From Acidobacteriota bacterium (GTDB lineage Bacteria; Acidobacteriota; Polarisedimenticolia; J045), in the NCBI GenBank assembly GCA_025456425.1, contig JALOKP010000029.1, positions 1 through 55,769 on the forward strand: a DNA stretch of 55,769 nt. Direction: 5' to 3'. The notes beneath the pieces are model-generated. The model was not told where the DNA came from and searched no databases. It saw nothing but the letters and a program-made list of their open reading frames with translations. Both the position numbers and the translations under genes were made by a program. Numbering within the stretch: the stretch's first letter is position 1; every line of letters begins with the position of its first letter. Shown in pieces: positions 45,400 to 53,973 of this stretch.

Positions 45400-48075
45400 A
45401 TGTCCCGCTGCCCGAGCTGCTCGGCGCTGACCGCCCCCGACGCCCGCTACTGCGGCCGCTGCGGTCTCTCGCTCGAGGACCCCTCGCAGGCCGAGACGGC
45501 TTACCGTGCCCCCGCCTTCTCCGCCCCGCCGCGCTCCGGCGGCAGCTCCGCCCCGGCGGACGACCCGGGCTTCGCCCCGGGCCAGGTCCTGCTCGAGCGC
45601 TACCGGATCGTCGCCCCGCTCGGCCACGGCGGGATGGGTGACGTCTACCGCGCCGACGACCTGAAGCTGGGCCAGCCGGTCGCGCTGAAGTTCCTGCCGC
45701 GCCGTTTCGGCGACGATCCGGCGCGGCTCGAGCGCTTCCACGCCGAGGTGCGCCACGCACGGCAGGTCAGCCACCCGCACGTCTGCCGCGTGTACGACAT
45801 CGGGGAGTTCGAGGGGCAACTCTTCCTCTCGATGGAGTACGTCGACGGCGAGGACCTGGCGACGCTGCTGCGGCGGATCGGGCGGCTGCCGCAGGGCAAG
45901 GGGGTCGAGATCGCGCGCCAGGTCTGCGCCGGCCTCGCCGCCGCGCACGACCGCGGCGTGCTGCACCGCGACCTGAAGCCGTCCAACGTGATGATCGACG
46001 GCCACGGCCGGGCGCGGATCACCGATTTCGGACTCGCGGTGCGCGAGGACGAAGCGGCCGGCGGCGAGAGTGCGGGGACGCCGGCCTACATGGCGCCCGA
46101 GCGGCTGGCCGGGCGGCCGGCCACGGTGCAGAGCGACCTCTACGCGCTGGGGCTGGTGCTGTACGAGATCTTCACCGGGCACCGCGCCTTCGAGGCCACG
46201 ACGCTGGCCGGTTGGCGCAGCGCGCACTCGACCGCGCTTCCGACGCAGCCCAGCACGCACATCGCCGCGCTCGACCCGGCAGTCGAGCGGGTGATCCTGC
46301 GCTGCCTCGAGAAGGACGAAGCGGCGCGGCCGAAGAGCGCCACGCAGGTCGCGTTGGCGCTGCCGGGGGGCGATCCGCTGGCGGCGGCGATCGCGGCCGG
46401 CGAAACGCCGTCGCCGGAGATGGTCGCCGCGACCGGGGGCGAGGGGACGCTCTCGCGCGGTGCGGCGTGGGGGCTGCTGGCCGCGACCGTCGCGGCCGTG
46501 CTGGGCTGCGCGTGGCTGGCCGGATTCGCGACGCTCCTGGGGATCGAGCGCGAGCTCAAGCCGCCCGCGGCGATCCGCGAGCGCGCGCTCGAGATGGTCC
46601 GGAAGCTGGGCTACGGCGAGAACCCCGCCGACGTCGCGCTGTGGGTTCTGCCTGACAACCTGATGCTGATCAACTACGTCCGCGAGAACCCCGCGCCGGC
46701 GCGCGTGGAGCGGCTGCCGACGCTGCAGCCCAACCCGCTGCAGCACTTCTTCCGGATCAGCCCGCGGCTGCTCGTGCCGCAGCGCGAGGACGGACGCGTC
46801 GACTGGCGCGACCCGCCCGAGTACTACTTCGGCGAGGTCAAGGCCAGCTTCGGCCCGACCGGCCTCGTGCAGGCCTTCCGCGCGATCGCGCCGCCCGCGG
46901 CGGACCCGGGAGCCGCGGCGCCCGAGTCGGCGTGGGACACGCTGTTCGAGTACGCGGGGCTGCGGCGCGGGGATTTCCGCGAGGCCCCGGCCTCGATCAC
47001 GCCGTTCAACGGGGCCGACCGGACCTACACTTGGGAGGGCTCGCCGGGCGGTGCGCCGCTGCGGATCGAGGCTGCGTCCCTGGGCGGGCGCGTGACGCAG
47101 TTCAACGTCACGGGGCCGCACGACTGGGACCATCGGCAGGTCGAGGACCTCGTCACCCCCTCGGCCCGGATTGTCTTCGGGCTGATGGCGGCGCTCACGA
47201 CCCTGGCGCTGGTCGGCGTGCTGGTCTTCGCGCGCCGCAACCTGCGCCTGGGGCGCGGCGACACGCGCGGTGCGCTGCGCGTCGCGAGCTTCGTCGGGAT
47301 CGCGGCCGCGCTGTCGTGGCTTTTCGGCGCCGACCACGTGCTCGCGCCCGGGGCCGAGCAGAAGCTGTTCCTGACCGGCCTCGGCCGGGCCGCCGTAGCC
47401 GCGCTCGCGGTCTTCGCCGGCTACCTGGCGATCGAGCCGACGCTCCGCCGGCGCTGGCCGGGGCTGCTGGTCGCCTGGACGCGGCTCTTGGCGGGCGACT
47501 GGCGTGATCCGCTGGTCGGGCGGAGCGTGCTGGCCGGGTTCCTGGGGGGCTCGCTCGCCGCGTTGCTGCTGCTGGCCGCCTACGCGCTCCCCTCGATCCG
47601 GCCGGTCGACGGGCTGATCCCGCTGCCGGACTCCGCCACCGTCACCTCGAGCGCGCGCTACTACATCTCGCGGCTGCTGGGCGAGGCGGTCTTCCCGGCG
47701 CTGATCGGGCTGGGGGCGACGGTCGTCGTGGCGCTGGGGCTGACGCTCTTCAAGCGGCGCTGGGCCGCGGCGGCGGCGCTCTTCGTGATGGCCGCGCTCG
47801 GGAACTACTACGGGCTCAACCCGTGGATCGACGTGCCGCTGTCGCTGGCGATCGCGGCGATCGCGGTCTTCGTCTACGTGCGCTTCGGGCTACTGGCCTT
47901 CGTCGCGATGCTAATGGCGCAGGCGGTGCTGCTCTTCATGCCGCTTGGGCTCGATCCCGGACGCTGGTGGGCGGCCTACGGCTACGCCTCGATCCTGGCG
48001 GTGCTGGTCCCGGCGGCGGCCGGCTTCCGGATCGCGCTGGGGCGGCAGCCGGTGCTCGGCGGGATCGACAGCTAG
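45400..48075 (+). CDS. Zinc-ribbon Ser/Thr protein kinase with multi-pass membrane C-terminus
   Basis: 891 residues from ATG 45400. Cys 4, 7, 18 and 21 form a zinc ribbon (MSRCPSC, YCGRCG). The PknB-type kinase spans about residues 67-330: GHGGMGDVYRADDLKLGQPV, the VALK Lys, EYVDGEDL, HRDLKPSNVM, TDFGLAV, AGTPAYMAPER. It is intact. A first membrane helix (WGLLAATVAAVLGCAWLAG) leads to a soluble 220-residue domain (about 375-590) and then about eight membrane segments to the end (VFGLMAALTTLALVG through ILAVLVPAAAGF). The membrane part is not a transporter family I recognise. It should phosphorylate cytoplasmic Ser/Thr targets in response to an envelope signal. Confidence 0.88.
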   Translation: MSRCPSCSALTAPDARYCGRCGLSLEDPSQAETAYRAPAFSAPPRSGGSSAPADDPGFAPGQVLLERYRIVAPLGHGGMGDVYRADDLKLGQPVALKFLPRRFGDDPARLERFHAEVRHARQVSHPHVCRVYDIGEFEGQLFLSMEYVDGEDLATLLRRIGRLPQGKGVEIARQVCAGLAAAHDRGVLHRDLKPSNVMIDGHGRARITDFGLAVREDEAAGGESAGTPAYMAPERLAGRPATVQSDLYALGLVLYEIFTGHRAFEATTLAGWRSAHSTALPTQPSTHIAALDPAVERVILRCLEKDEAARPKSATQVALALPGGDPLAAAIAAGETPSPEMVAATGGEGTLSRGAAWGLLAATVAAVLGCAWLAGFATLLGIERELKPPAAIRERALEMVRKLGYGENPADVALWVLPDNLMLINYVRENPAPARVERLPTLQPNPLQHFFRISPRLLVPQREDGRVDWRDPPEYYFGEVKASFGPTGLVQAFRAIAPPAADPGAAAPESAWDTLFEYAGLRRGDFREAPASITPFNGADRTYTWEGSPGGAPLRIEAASLGGRVTQFNVTGPHDWDHRQVEDLVTPSARIVFGLMAALTTLALVGVLVFARRNLRLGRGDTRGALRVASFVGIAAALSWLFGADHVLAPGAEQKLFLTGLGRAAVAALAVFAGYLAIEPTLRRRWPGLLVAWTRLLAGDWRDPLVGRSVLAGFLGGSLAALLLLAAYALPSIRPVDGLIPLPDSATVTSSARYYISRLLGEAVFPALIGLGATVVVALGLTLFKRRWAAAAALFVMAALGNYYGLNPWIDVPLSLAIAAIAVFVYVRFGLLAFVAMLMAQAVLLFMPLGLDPGRWWAAYGYASILAVLVPAAAGFRIALGRQPVLGGIDS

Positions 48076-48077
48076 GA

Positions 48078-48251
48078 AACCGGGGACAGCTACCGTAAGT
48101 CGGTAAGTCCCGAATTACGGGGACAGCTTAGACGGGTCAGTAAGCGACCGGAATCCGCGCCAGGCGGGTGCGATCGCGCGCATGTTGTTGATGGCGGGCA
48201 TGCTGTCCCCGGAAAGACCGTCTTACCGAATTACGGTAGCTGTCCCCGGTT
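48078..48251. mobile_element. 174-bp terminal-inverted-repeat element (MITE/REPIN-like)
   Basis: The left end 48078-48107 and the reverse complement of the right end 48222-48251 match at 29 of 30 bases. Both begin AACCGGGGACAGCTACCGTA. Inside, two more copies of the core GGGGACAGC occur, one near each end in the same inverted arrangement (48118-48126 and 48202-48210). CCGTAA (48093-48098) pairs with TTACGG (48115-48120). It has no coding capacity and lies 2 bp after the kinase stop. Related core CGGGGACAGC is found again at 51511-51520. This resembles REP doublets mobilised in trans by a Y1 (IS200/RAYT-type) transposase, which is not in the window. Confidence 0.75.
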
Positions 48252-48292
48252 AGGGCGCTGCGCTAATCTGGCGGGCCCCTCGCGGAGGCCCG

Positions 48293-51200
48293 ATGCGCGC
48301 GACCACCCCGATCGTCCTCGCCTGCCTGTTCGCCCTGCCGGCCTCGGCCGGGGCCCCCGACCGGCCCGTCCCGCTGGCGAACCCCGGCTTCGAGACGGCC
48401 GGGGCGGGGCCGCTGCCGGCGGGCTGGTCGCTCGACGGCCCGCCCTGCACCGGGACGCAGGTCCGCCGCACGGCGCCAGGCCGCAGCGGCGAGGCCGCGC
48501 TCGAGTTCTCGGCCCCCGTCGCCGCCTCGCTGGTCGTGGTGTCGGAACCGGTGGCGCTGCAGGTCGGCCACCTGTACCGGCTCTCGGCGTGGATCCGGAC
48601 CGAGCGCGCCGTCTCCGACCCGCTGGCCCGCTACCCGACCGCCGTCCCCGCCGCGCTGACGATGGCCTCCTTCCCCTTCACCAATCACTCCCCGGCAGTC
48701 GGCGAGACCCGCGACTGGACCCTCGTCGAGACGACCTTCGTCGCGACCGCGGCCCAGGACCGCGTCCAGCTCCACCTCGGCCTCAACGGCACGGCCACCG
48801 GCCGCGCGCTGTTCGACGACGTCCAGCTGGCCGAAGTCGGCGAAATCACCACCGTGATCCCGCTCGAGCGCGTGCGTTGGGAGGGTCCCGCGTACCGCTA
48901 CGACGACCGCGGCTGGATCGTCGTCCACGTCGAGGGGGCCCCCTACGCGCGCGGCCGGCAGTTCGGCGCGCTGGTCGCTGCGGAACTCGCCGCCTACGCC
49001 ACGAAGCTCTCGATCCAGCGCGATGCCAAGGACCCCGCCGCCGGCTGGACCACGCTGCGCACGCTGGCCGACGCGCTGATGCTGCGGCGCTTCGAGCCCG
49101 AGTTCCTGGAGGAGATGAAGGGGATCGCCGACGGCGCCGCCAAGGCCGGCGCGGAGATCCACGGCCGCAAGCCGGACCTGCTGGACATCGTCACGCTCAA
49201 CGCCTTCATCGATCTCGACCAGATGGAGGACGCGCTCCCGGTCACTCCCAACGCGACCAGCGGGCGGACCTTCCTCACCGCCGAGGACGAGCTGAACGTC
49301 CCGGACCGGACGCACAAGTGCTCGTCGCTGACGGCGACCGGGCCGGCGACCGCCGACGGCCGCGTCGTCTTCTTCCAGCTCTTCATGTGGGCCGGCTACA
49401 CCGGCGTCCACTTCAACGTGATCCTCGACGTGCAACCGGAGCAGGGGCACCGCTTCGTGATGCAGACCTTCCCCGGCGGGATCCACTCCGGCACCGATTT
49501 CTACATCAACGACGCCGGGATCGTGATCGGCGAGACGACCGTGCTGCAGACCCCCTTCAACCAGGACGGCACGCCGCAGAGCAACCGCGTGCGCAAGGCG
49601 ATCCAGTACGCGGGGACGATCGACGAGGTCGTCGCGATCATGAGCGAGCGCAACAACGGGATGTACACCAACGACTGGACGCTGGCCGACGTCGACACGA
49701 ACGAGGCCGCCATTCTGCTGCTCGGCACCGGGCACCGGAAGCTCTGGCGCTCGACCGATCAGCCCGCTCCGTTCGGCACGCCGGGCTACCTCTGGGCCAA
49801 CAACAACGCCCGCGACGCCGCGGTCCGCCGCGAGCTGGCGACCCAGCCCGAGGACGCCCCGTTCGACTCGACCTTCACCCCCTGGAACCGCGACGTCGCC
49901 TTCTGGCGGTTCTACGAGCAGCACCGCGGCCGGATCGACGTCGAGAACGCGGTCGGCCTGATGGCCTCTTCCCCGACCAACCGCCCGCACGCCTGCGACG
50001 GAAAGGTGACCGACACGGCGATGGCGGAGCAGCTCGTGTTCATGGCCCACCAGGGAAAGGTGACGCTGCGCGAGAAGTTCCCGGCCCCCGGCAGCCGCCG
50101 GATGCCCGACCTGCCCGGCGCGATCCCGCACCTGACCTACGGCTACGCGACCTTCAGCCCGCTGGTGATCGGCGAGCAGCTGAAGGCGGCGCGCGCCGCG
50201 CGCGGCAAGGACGCGCCGGCCGCGACGCCCCGCGAGCTGGACGCCGCCGCCGTGAAGGAGCGCTACGTCTTCGACGCCGACGACCTGTGGCGCGGCTCGA
50301 TCTTCCCGGCCGGCGACGCCGACAACTGGCTCGTCGCCGGCGGCGCGGCCTACTGGCAGATCCTGCACGGCCTGCCGGAGAAGGAGTCCGAGCGCCCCGA
50401 CGCGCTGGGCCGGCAGCTCGCCGCGCTGCAGAGCCGCCTCAACTACGTCCTGGCGCGCGAGCCGGACCTGGCGGCGAAGGACGGGGGCGTCGCCTACGAC
50501 CGCTTCGCGCCCTACCTGGTCCCGCGGATCAAGGGGACCTTCGCGCTGCACCAGCTGCGCCTGCTCGCCGGCAACGACGCCTTCCTCGCGTTCATGCGGG
50601 GCTTCTTCGAGCGCCACCGCGGCCACGAGGTGACGACGGCGCAGTTCCTGGCCGAGGCCGGCGCGGCGCTGAAGCGCGACGCGGCGGCGGACCTGGCGCC
50701 GTGGCTGGAGCGGACCGGCCTGCCCGACCCGGCCGTGACGGTCGAGACCGCGGCCCCGCGCGGCGGCAAGGCCGGCGGCTGGCGCGTGACGGTCCGGGCG
50801 ACGCAGCCGGCGCCGCCGTACCGCCTCGCCGGCACGATCGCCGTCGAGACCGCGACGAAGCGGCTGCTCTTCCCGATCGCGCTCGACGGCCCGGCGGCCG
50901 CGGCGGCGACCTTCACCGTCCCGGAGAAGCCCGAGCGCGTCGTCTTCGACGCGCTCACCGACTTCCCGGTCCGGACCGACCGCCACCACGCCTTCGGCAG
51001 CTTCGCCGAGGACTTCGACGACACGATCATCGTCTACGGCACGGCCCGGCAGCTCGAGGCCAATCACACCCTGGCGCTGCGCTTCCAGGCGGTGCTGGCC
51101 GACGCCTTCTCCGAGACGCTGCCGCCGGTCCTCAAGGACGCCGAGGTCACCGACGCGCAGCTCGCGGCGAGCGACTTGTTCGTGCTGGGCGACCCGCGCG

Positions 51201-51496
51201 ACAACGCGCTGCTGGCGCGGCTGCTGCCGCAGCTGCCGCTCGAGGCCGGGCCGGGGTGGTTCCGATTCGAGGGAACGCTCTACAACGCCGCGGACGACGG
51301 GCTCTACCTGGCCCTGCCGAGCCCCTTCGCCCCGGAGCGCGTACTCCACGTCGTGCTGGCCAACAGCCCGCTCCAGCTGCACGAGATGACGAAGGTCTAC
51401 AAGGGCGGGCTGCCGGCCTGGGTCGTCTTCAAGGGGGAGAAGATCAACCGGGAGGGGCACCTTCCCGTCGAGCGGTTCGTCGTCACTGTGAAGTGA
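48293..51496 (+). CDS. Secreted multidomain protein: carbohydrate-binding-like, C45/phospholipase-B-like NTN hydrolase, and M1-like C-terminal region
   Basis: 1067 residues from ATG 48293, signal peptide ending at PASAGAP. Residues about 25-165 form a jelly-roll (LANPGFETAGAGPLPAGW; FDDVQLAEVG). About 200-650 is an NTN-hydrolase of the peptidase C45/phospholipase-B-like type: APYARGRQFGALV, HKCSSLTATG with candidate nucleophile Cys 343, YTGVHFNVILDVQPEQGHRFV, GETTVLQTPFNQDGTPQSNRV, and WLWAN-like LWANNNARD. A region resembling the helical end of M1 aminopeptidases follows (LHQLRLLAGNDAFLAFMRGF, FLAEAGAALKRDAAADLAPW) without a zinc site, then a beta domain. It may hydrolyse acyl-amino or lipid amide bonds. 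The substrate is not known. Confidence 0.75.
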   Translation: MRATTPIVLACLFALPASAGAPDRPVPLANPGFETAGAGPLPAGWSLDGPPCTGTQVRRTAPGRSGEAALEFSAPVAASLVVVSEPVALQVGHLYRLSAWIRTERAVSDPLARYPTAVPAALTMASFPFTNHSPAVGETRDWTLVETTFVATAAQDRVQLHLGLNGTATGRALFDDVQLAEVGEITTVIPLERVRWEGPAYRYDDRGWIVVHVEGAPYARGRQFGALVAAELAAYATKLSIQRDAKDPAAGWTTLRTLADALMLRRFEPEFLEEMKGIADGAAKAGAEIHGRKPDLLDIVTLNAFIDLDQMEDALPVTPNATSGRTFLTAEDELNVPDRTHKCSSLTATGPATADGRVVFFQLFMWAGYTGVHFNVILDVQPEQGHRFVMQTFPGGIHSGTDFYINDAGIVIGETTVLQTPFNQDGTPQSNRVRKAIQYAGTIDEVVAIMSERNNGMYTNDWTLADVDTNEAAILLLGTGHRKLWRSTDQPAPFGTPGYLWANNNARDAAVRRELATQPEDAPFDSTFTPWNRDVAFWRFYEQHRGRIDVENAVGLMASSPTNRPHACDGKVTDTAMAEQLVFMAHQGKVTLREKFPAPGSRRMPDLPGAIPHLTYGYATFSPLVIGEQLKAARAARGKDAPAATPRELDAAAVKERYVFDADDLWRGSIFPAGDADNWLVAGGAAYWQILHGLPEKESERPDALGRQLAALQSRLNYVLAREPDLAAKDGGVAYDRFAPYLVPRIKGTFALHQLRLLAGNDAFLAFMRGFFERHRGHEVTTAQFLAEAGAALKRDAAADLAPWLERTGLPDPAVTVETAAPRGGKAGGWRVTVRATQPAPPYRLAGTIAVETATKRLLFPIALDGPAAAAATFTVPEKPERVVFDALTDFPVRTDRHHAFGSFAEDFDDTIIVYGTARQLEANHTLALRFQAVLADAFSETLPPVLKDAEVTDAQLAASDLFVLGDPRDNALLARLLPQLPLEAGPGWFRFEGTLYNAADDGLYLALPSPFAPERVLHVVLANSPLQLHEMTKVYKGGLPAWVVFKGEKINREGHLPVERFVVTVK

Positions 51497-51510
51497 ATCA
51501 CGCAGGTGAG

Positions 51511-51520
51511 CGGGGACAGC
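51511..51520 (+). repeat. Isolated copy of the CGGGGACAGC element core
   Basis: CGGGGACAGCTGCCGATT at 51511 matches the start of the 48078 element for its first 10 bases, and with one gap the next few. It lies just past the stop of the gene at 48293. It is a likely solo REP-type remnant. Confidence 0.4.
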
Positions 51521-51530
51521 TGCCGATTCC

Positions 51531-51929
51531 CTACTCCCCCGAGTACCGCACGAAGGCCGCGTCGGCGTTGTGGATGTGGCCGACGAGCCAGCCGTTGAGC
51601 GCACCGAGCACCTCGAGCAGGGCCTGCGCGTCGCCCGCCGCGCAGCGCTCCTTCAGCCGGTGCAGCAGCTCGATCGCCTGGTCGTGCTCCGCGACGTGCG
51701 CGTCGTAGCCCGGGTAGCCCCGCTCGCGCATCGCAATCAGCTCGGACATGAAGTGCACGTCGAGGTAGCCGGCCAGGCGGCCGACCTCGGGCGCGACGGC
51801 CGCCGGCGCGGCGCCGGCCGCGATCGCCGCGCCGACGCGGTTCATCAGCTCGATCTGGCCGCGGTGCTCCGCATCCAGCCCGGGCTGTCCCAGGTCTGCG
51901 GCAGCGGGGTCGAACGGGGTGAAGTCCAA
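51531..51929 (-). CDS. Hemerythrin-like protein
   Basis: 132 residues from a TTG at 51929 with GGAGGG five bases upstream; no ATG fits. It has the non-heme di-iron four-helix bundle ligand pattern: His 22 (DAEHRGQIELM), His 59 and Glu 63 (HFMSE), His 78 and His 82 (HVAEHDQ), His 118 and Asp 123 (HIHNAD). All seven ligands of classical bacteriohemerythrin are present, so it should bind O2 or act in O2/NO sensing or storage. It is divergent from the selenoprotein peroxiredoxin gene with 96 bp between starts, and the pair may share a redox-responsive control region. Confidence 0.93.
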   Translation of the reverse strand: MDFTPFDPAAADLGQPGLDAEHRGQIELMNRVGAAIAAGAAPAAVAPEVGRLAGYLDVHFMSELIAMRERGYPGYDAHVAEHDQAIELLHRLKERCAAGDAQALLEVLGALNGWLVGHIHNADAAFVRYSGE

Positions 51930-52025
51930 GGGTCCCTCCGGGGCGCGGATTGTAGCCCGGGGCGCCCGGCCCGGGACCGGGGCATAATCTTCCCGGCCCG
52001 CACCCCGGGCGAAGAGGAGGCGGCG

Positions 52026-52574
52026 ATGAAGTGGTTCCTGATCGGGCTCGTCCTCGCGGCGCTGATCGGCCTCGCGATCTTCGTCGGGCTGTCGTTCGCC
52101 TCGGGCGGCGGCACGGAGCTGAAGGCCGGGATGCCGGCTCCCGACTTCTCGCTGGCCGGGTCGGACGGCAAGACCTACAAGCTGTCCGACTTCAAGGGCA
52201 AGCAGGCGGTCGTCGTGGCCTGGTTCCCCAAGGCCTTCACCGGGGGCTGAACCGCCGAGTGCAAGTCGCTCCGTGAGAGCGGCGACGCGATCCGGGCCTT
52301 CGATGTGGCCTACTTCGCAGCCAGCACCGACGACGCCGAGACCAACCGCAAGTTCGCCGAGTCGCTGGGCCTGGACTACCCGATCCTCAGCGACCCGACC
52401 AAGGAGACGGCGAAGGCCTACGGCGCGCTGATGGCGATGGGCTTCGCCTCGCGCTGGACCTTCTACATCGGCAAGGACGGCAACCTGCTCTTCGTCGACC
52501 GCGACGTCAGCACCAAGACCGCGGGGGCGGACATCGCCCGGAAGCTGGGCGAACTGGGCGTCGCGAAGCGCTAG
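52026..52574 (+). CDS. Membrane-anchored selenocysteine peroxiredoxin (in-frame UGA at the peroxidatic position)
   Basis: 182 residues if the TGA at 52248-52250 is read as selenocysteine (residue 75). ATG 52026 has AGGAGG upstream. An N-terminal membrane helix (WFLIGLVLAALIGLAIFVGL) anchors it; the AhpC/TSA thioredoxin fold follows (AGMPAPDFSLAGSDGKTYKL, VVVAWFPKAFTGG). After the UGA the frame continues TAECKSLRESGDA, then AYFAASTDDAETNRKFAESL and TFYIGKDGNLLFVDRD, to a TAG at 52572. In this family FTxGCTxEC has the peroxidatic Cys exactly where the UGA is; the second Cys (residue 79) remains. It reduces peroxides. A SECIS-like hairpin follows the UGA. Known bacterial precedents are PrxU-type selenoproteins. 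No sel genes are in the window. Confidence 0.92.
52248..52283 (+). promoter_or_regulatory. Sec codon UGA and putative bacterial SECIS hairpin
   Basis: UGA at 52248-52250. GUCGCUC (52265-52271) pairs with GAGCGGC (52277-52283), one G-U pair included, with loop CGUGA. The loop begins 22 bases after the UGA. Loop size, spacing and a G within its first two bases agree with the published bacterial SECIS rules (G in the first two loop positions, loop 16-37 nt from the UGA). Folding was done by hand. Confidence 0.75.
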
Positions 52575-53926
52575 CGATCGCCTCCCGGCAGGTCCTCCAC
52601 GCGGCTGCGCAGGTCGTGGAGGAACTGCCGGTGGTCCATGTACTCGGCGCCCGACGCGCGCGGCACCGGAATGCCGAGGCCGGCCCGGTCGATCTCGCCG
52701 AGGCGCGCCAGAAGGGCGGCCCGGTCGGCCCCCGGCTCGGCCGCAGCCTGCTCCACCTCCGCCATCGCGCGGTAGGCCCGGTTCAGGCGCAGCGTGAAGT
52801 TGGCCCTGGTCAGCGCGGGCAGGATCTTGACCAGGCCCAGGAGCGACGCCGCGATCGCGGCGAGCAGGATCCCCCAGCGGTCGATCCACCGTGCGGCGCG
52901 GTAGGGCAGGAATCGGAACACCAGGACCATCGGGTCGCGCTCGTCGCGCTTCTCGTAGTAGGCCAGCGCCGCGGCGTTGATCGGCAGCGTCGTGTACTCC
53001 GGGGTCGGCAGGCCGAAGCGCTCGGCGATCATCTTCTGCGGCTGCTGAGTCCCCCCGCGGGCGGCCTCGCGCGCGGCCTCGAGCACGACCTTGACCGCGG
53101 CGGGGTGCATCCGCTTCGGGACGACGACGTTCACGCCGGTCGCCAGCAGCTGCAGGTCGGCCGGCGGGCGGTCCGTGGCCAGGTCGAAGACGCCGCGCGG
53201 CACGGTCATCGACAGCAGCCACGGGTGGCGCACGCGGATCGCCGTCGCGCGCTGGAACGACAGCGGCCGCGCGGCGGGGGACTCGAGCAGCGTGCGCACG
53301 GCAGGCGCGGCCGGCAGCCCGGCGACGAAGACCGCGTCGAGCCGGCCCTCGGCGAGCGCCGCGGCCGCATCCTCGCCCCGCCCGCTGGGAAAGCGCACGA
53401 TCGCTGCCGGATCGGCTCCGGCGTCATGGAAGAAGAGCGTCGAGAGCAGCCCGCTCGGGCTCTCCGCCGGCCCGCTGCCGACGCGCAAGGCAGCCAGCTC
53501 CGGCGCAGCAGCCGCGGGGACCGACGGCCCCGCGAACAGCCAGATCGGTGCGATCGCCACCGTCCCGAGCGAGGTCAGCGGCTTCCCGCCCGGCGCGTCG
53601 CCCAGCAGCCCCTCCGCACCGCCGGCGACCAGCGACACGGCGTCCCCGGGCGACTCGGCGACCAGGCGCAGGCAGTCCTCGATCCCCGGCTTGGCGACGA
53701 TCTCCACCCCCAGCCCGCGCGCGCGGATCGCGGCCGCGAGTTGCTCCGCGGGCGAGGACTCGACCGTGCCGGCCGGCCCCGTGCAGAGCCGGATCGCGCG
53801 CGGCGCCGCGGGGCGGGCCCACAGCACCGCCATCGCGAGGGCGAGGGGCGGCAGCGTCAGCGCCGCGGCGAGCCAGCGGAGGCGGCGCTTGCTGCGGGCC
53901 GTGAGCTCGAGCGACGAGTCCCTCAT
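52571..53926 (-). CDS. TAXI/TRAP-type solute-binding-like protein with two membrane anchors
   Basis: 451 residues from ATG 53926. The N-terminal helix (RLRWLAAALTLPPLALAMAVL) is a signal anchor. The periplasmic domain resembles TRAP-associated extracytoplasmic immunogenic (TAXI) receptors: AIRLCTGPAGTVESSPAEQL, VAKPGIEDCLRLVAESPGDA, LAALRVGSGPAESPSGLLST, AAALAEGRLDAVFVAGLPAA. The second, C-terminal helix (WGILLAAIAASLLGLVKIL) is followed by a cytosolic helical tail (AYRAMAEVEQAAAEPGADRA). TAXI receptors are usually soluble; a tethered version with no TRAP permease nearby suggests sensing or a different use. It converges on the selenoprotein gene with a 4-bp overlap. Confidence 0.75.
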   Translation of the reverse strand: MRDSSLELTARSKRRLRWLAAALTLPPLALAMAVLWARPAAPRAIRLCTGPAGTVESSPAEQLAAAIRARGLGVEIVAKPGIEDCLRLVAESPGDAVSLVAGGAEGLLGDAPGGKPLTSLGTVAIAPIWLFAGPSVPAAAAPELAALRVGSGPAESPSGLLSTLFFHDAGADPAAIVRFPSGRGEDAAAALAEGRLDAVFVAGLPAAPAVRTLLESPAARPLSFQRATAIRVRHPWLLSMTVPRGVFDLATDRPPADLQLLATGVNVVVPKRMHPAAVKVVLEAAREAARGGTQQPQKMIAERFGLPTPEYTTLPINAAALAYYEKRDERDPMVLVFRFLPYRAARWIDRWGILLAAIAASLLGLVKILPALTRANFTLRLNRAYRAMAEVEQAAAEPGADRAALLARLGEIDRAGLGIPVPRASGAEYMDHRQFLHDLRSRVEDLPGGDR

Positions 53927-53973
53927 GGCGCGGATTCTACTCGCCTGCCGGGGCCGACCGGCCGGCCGCCGGC

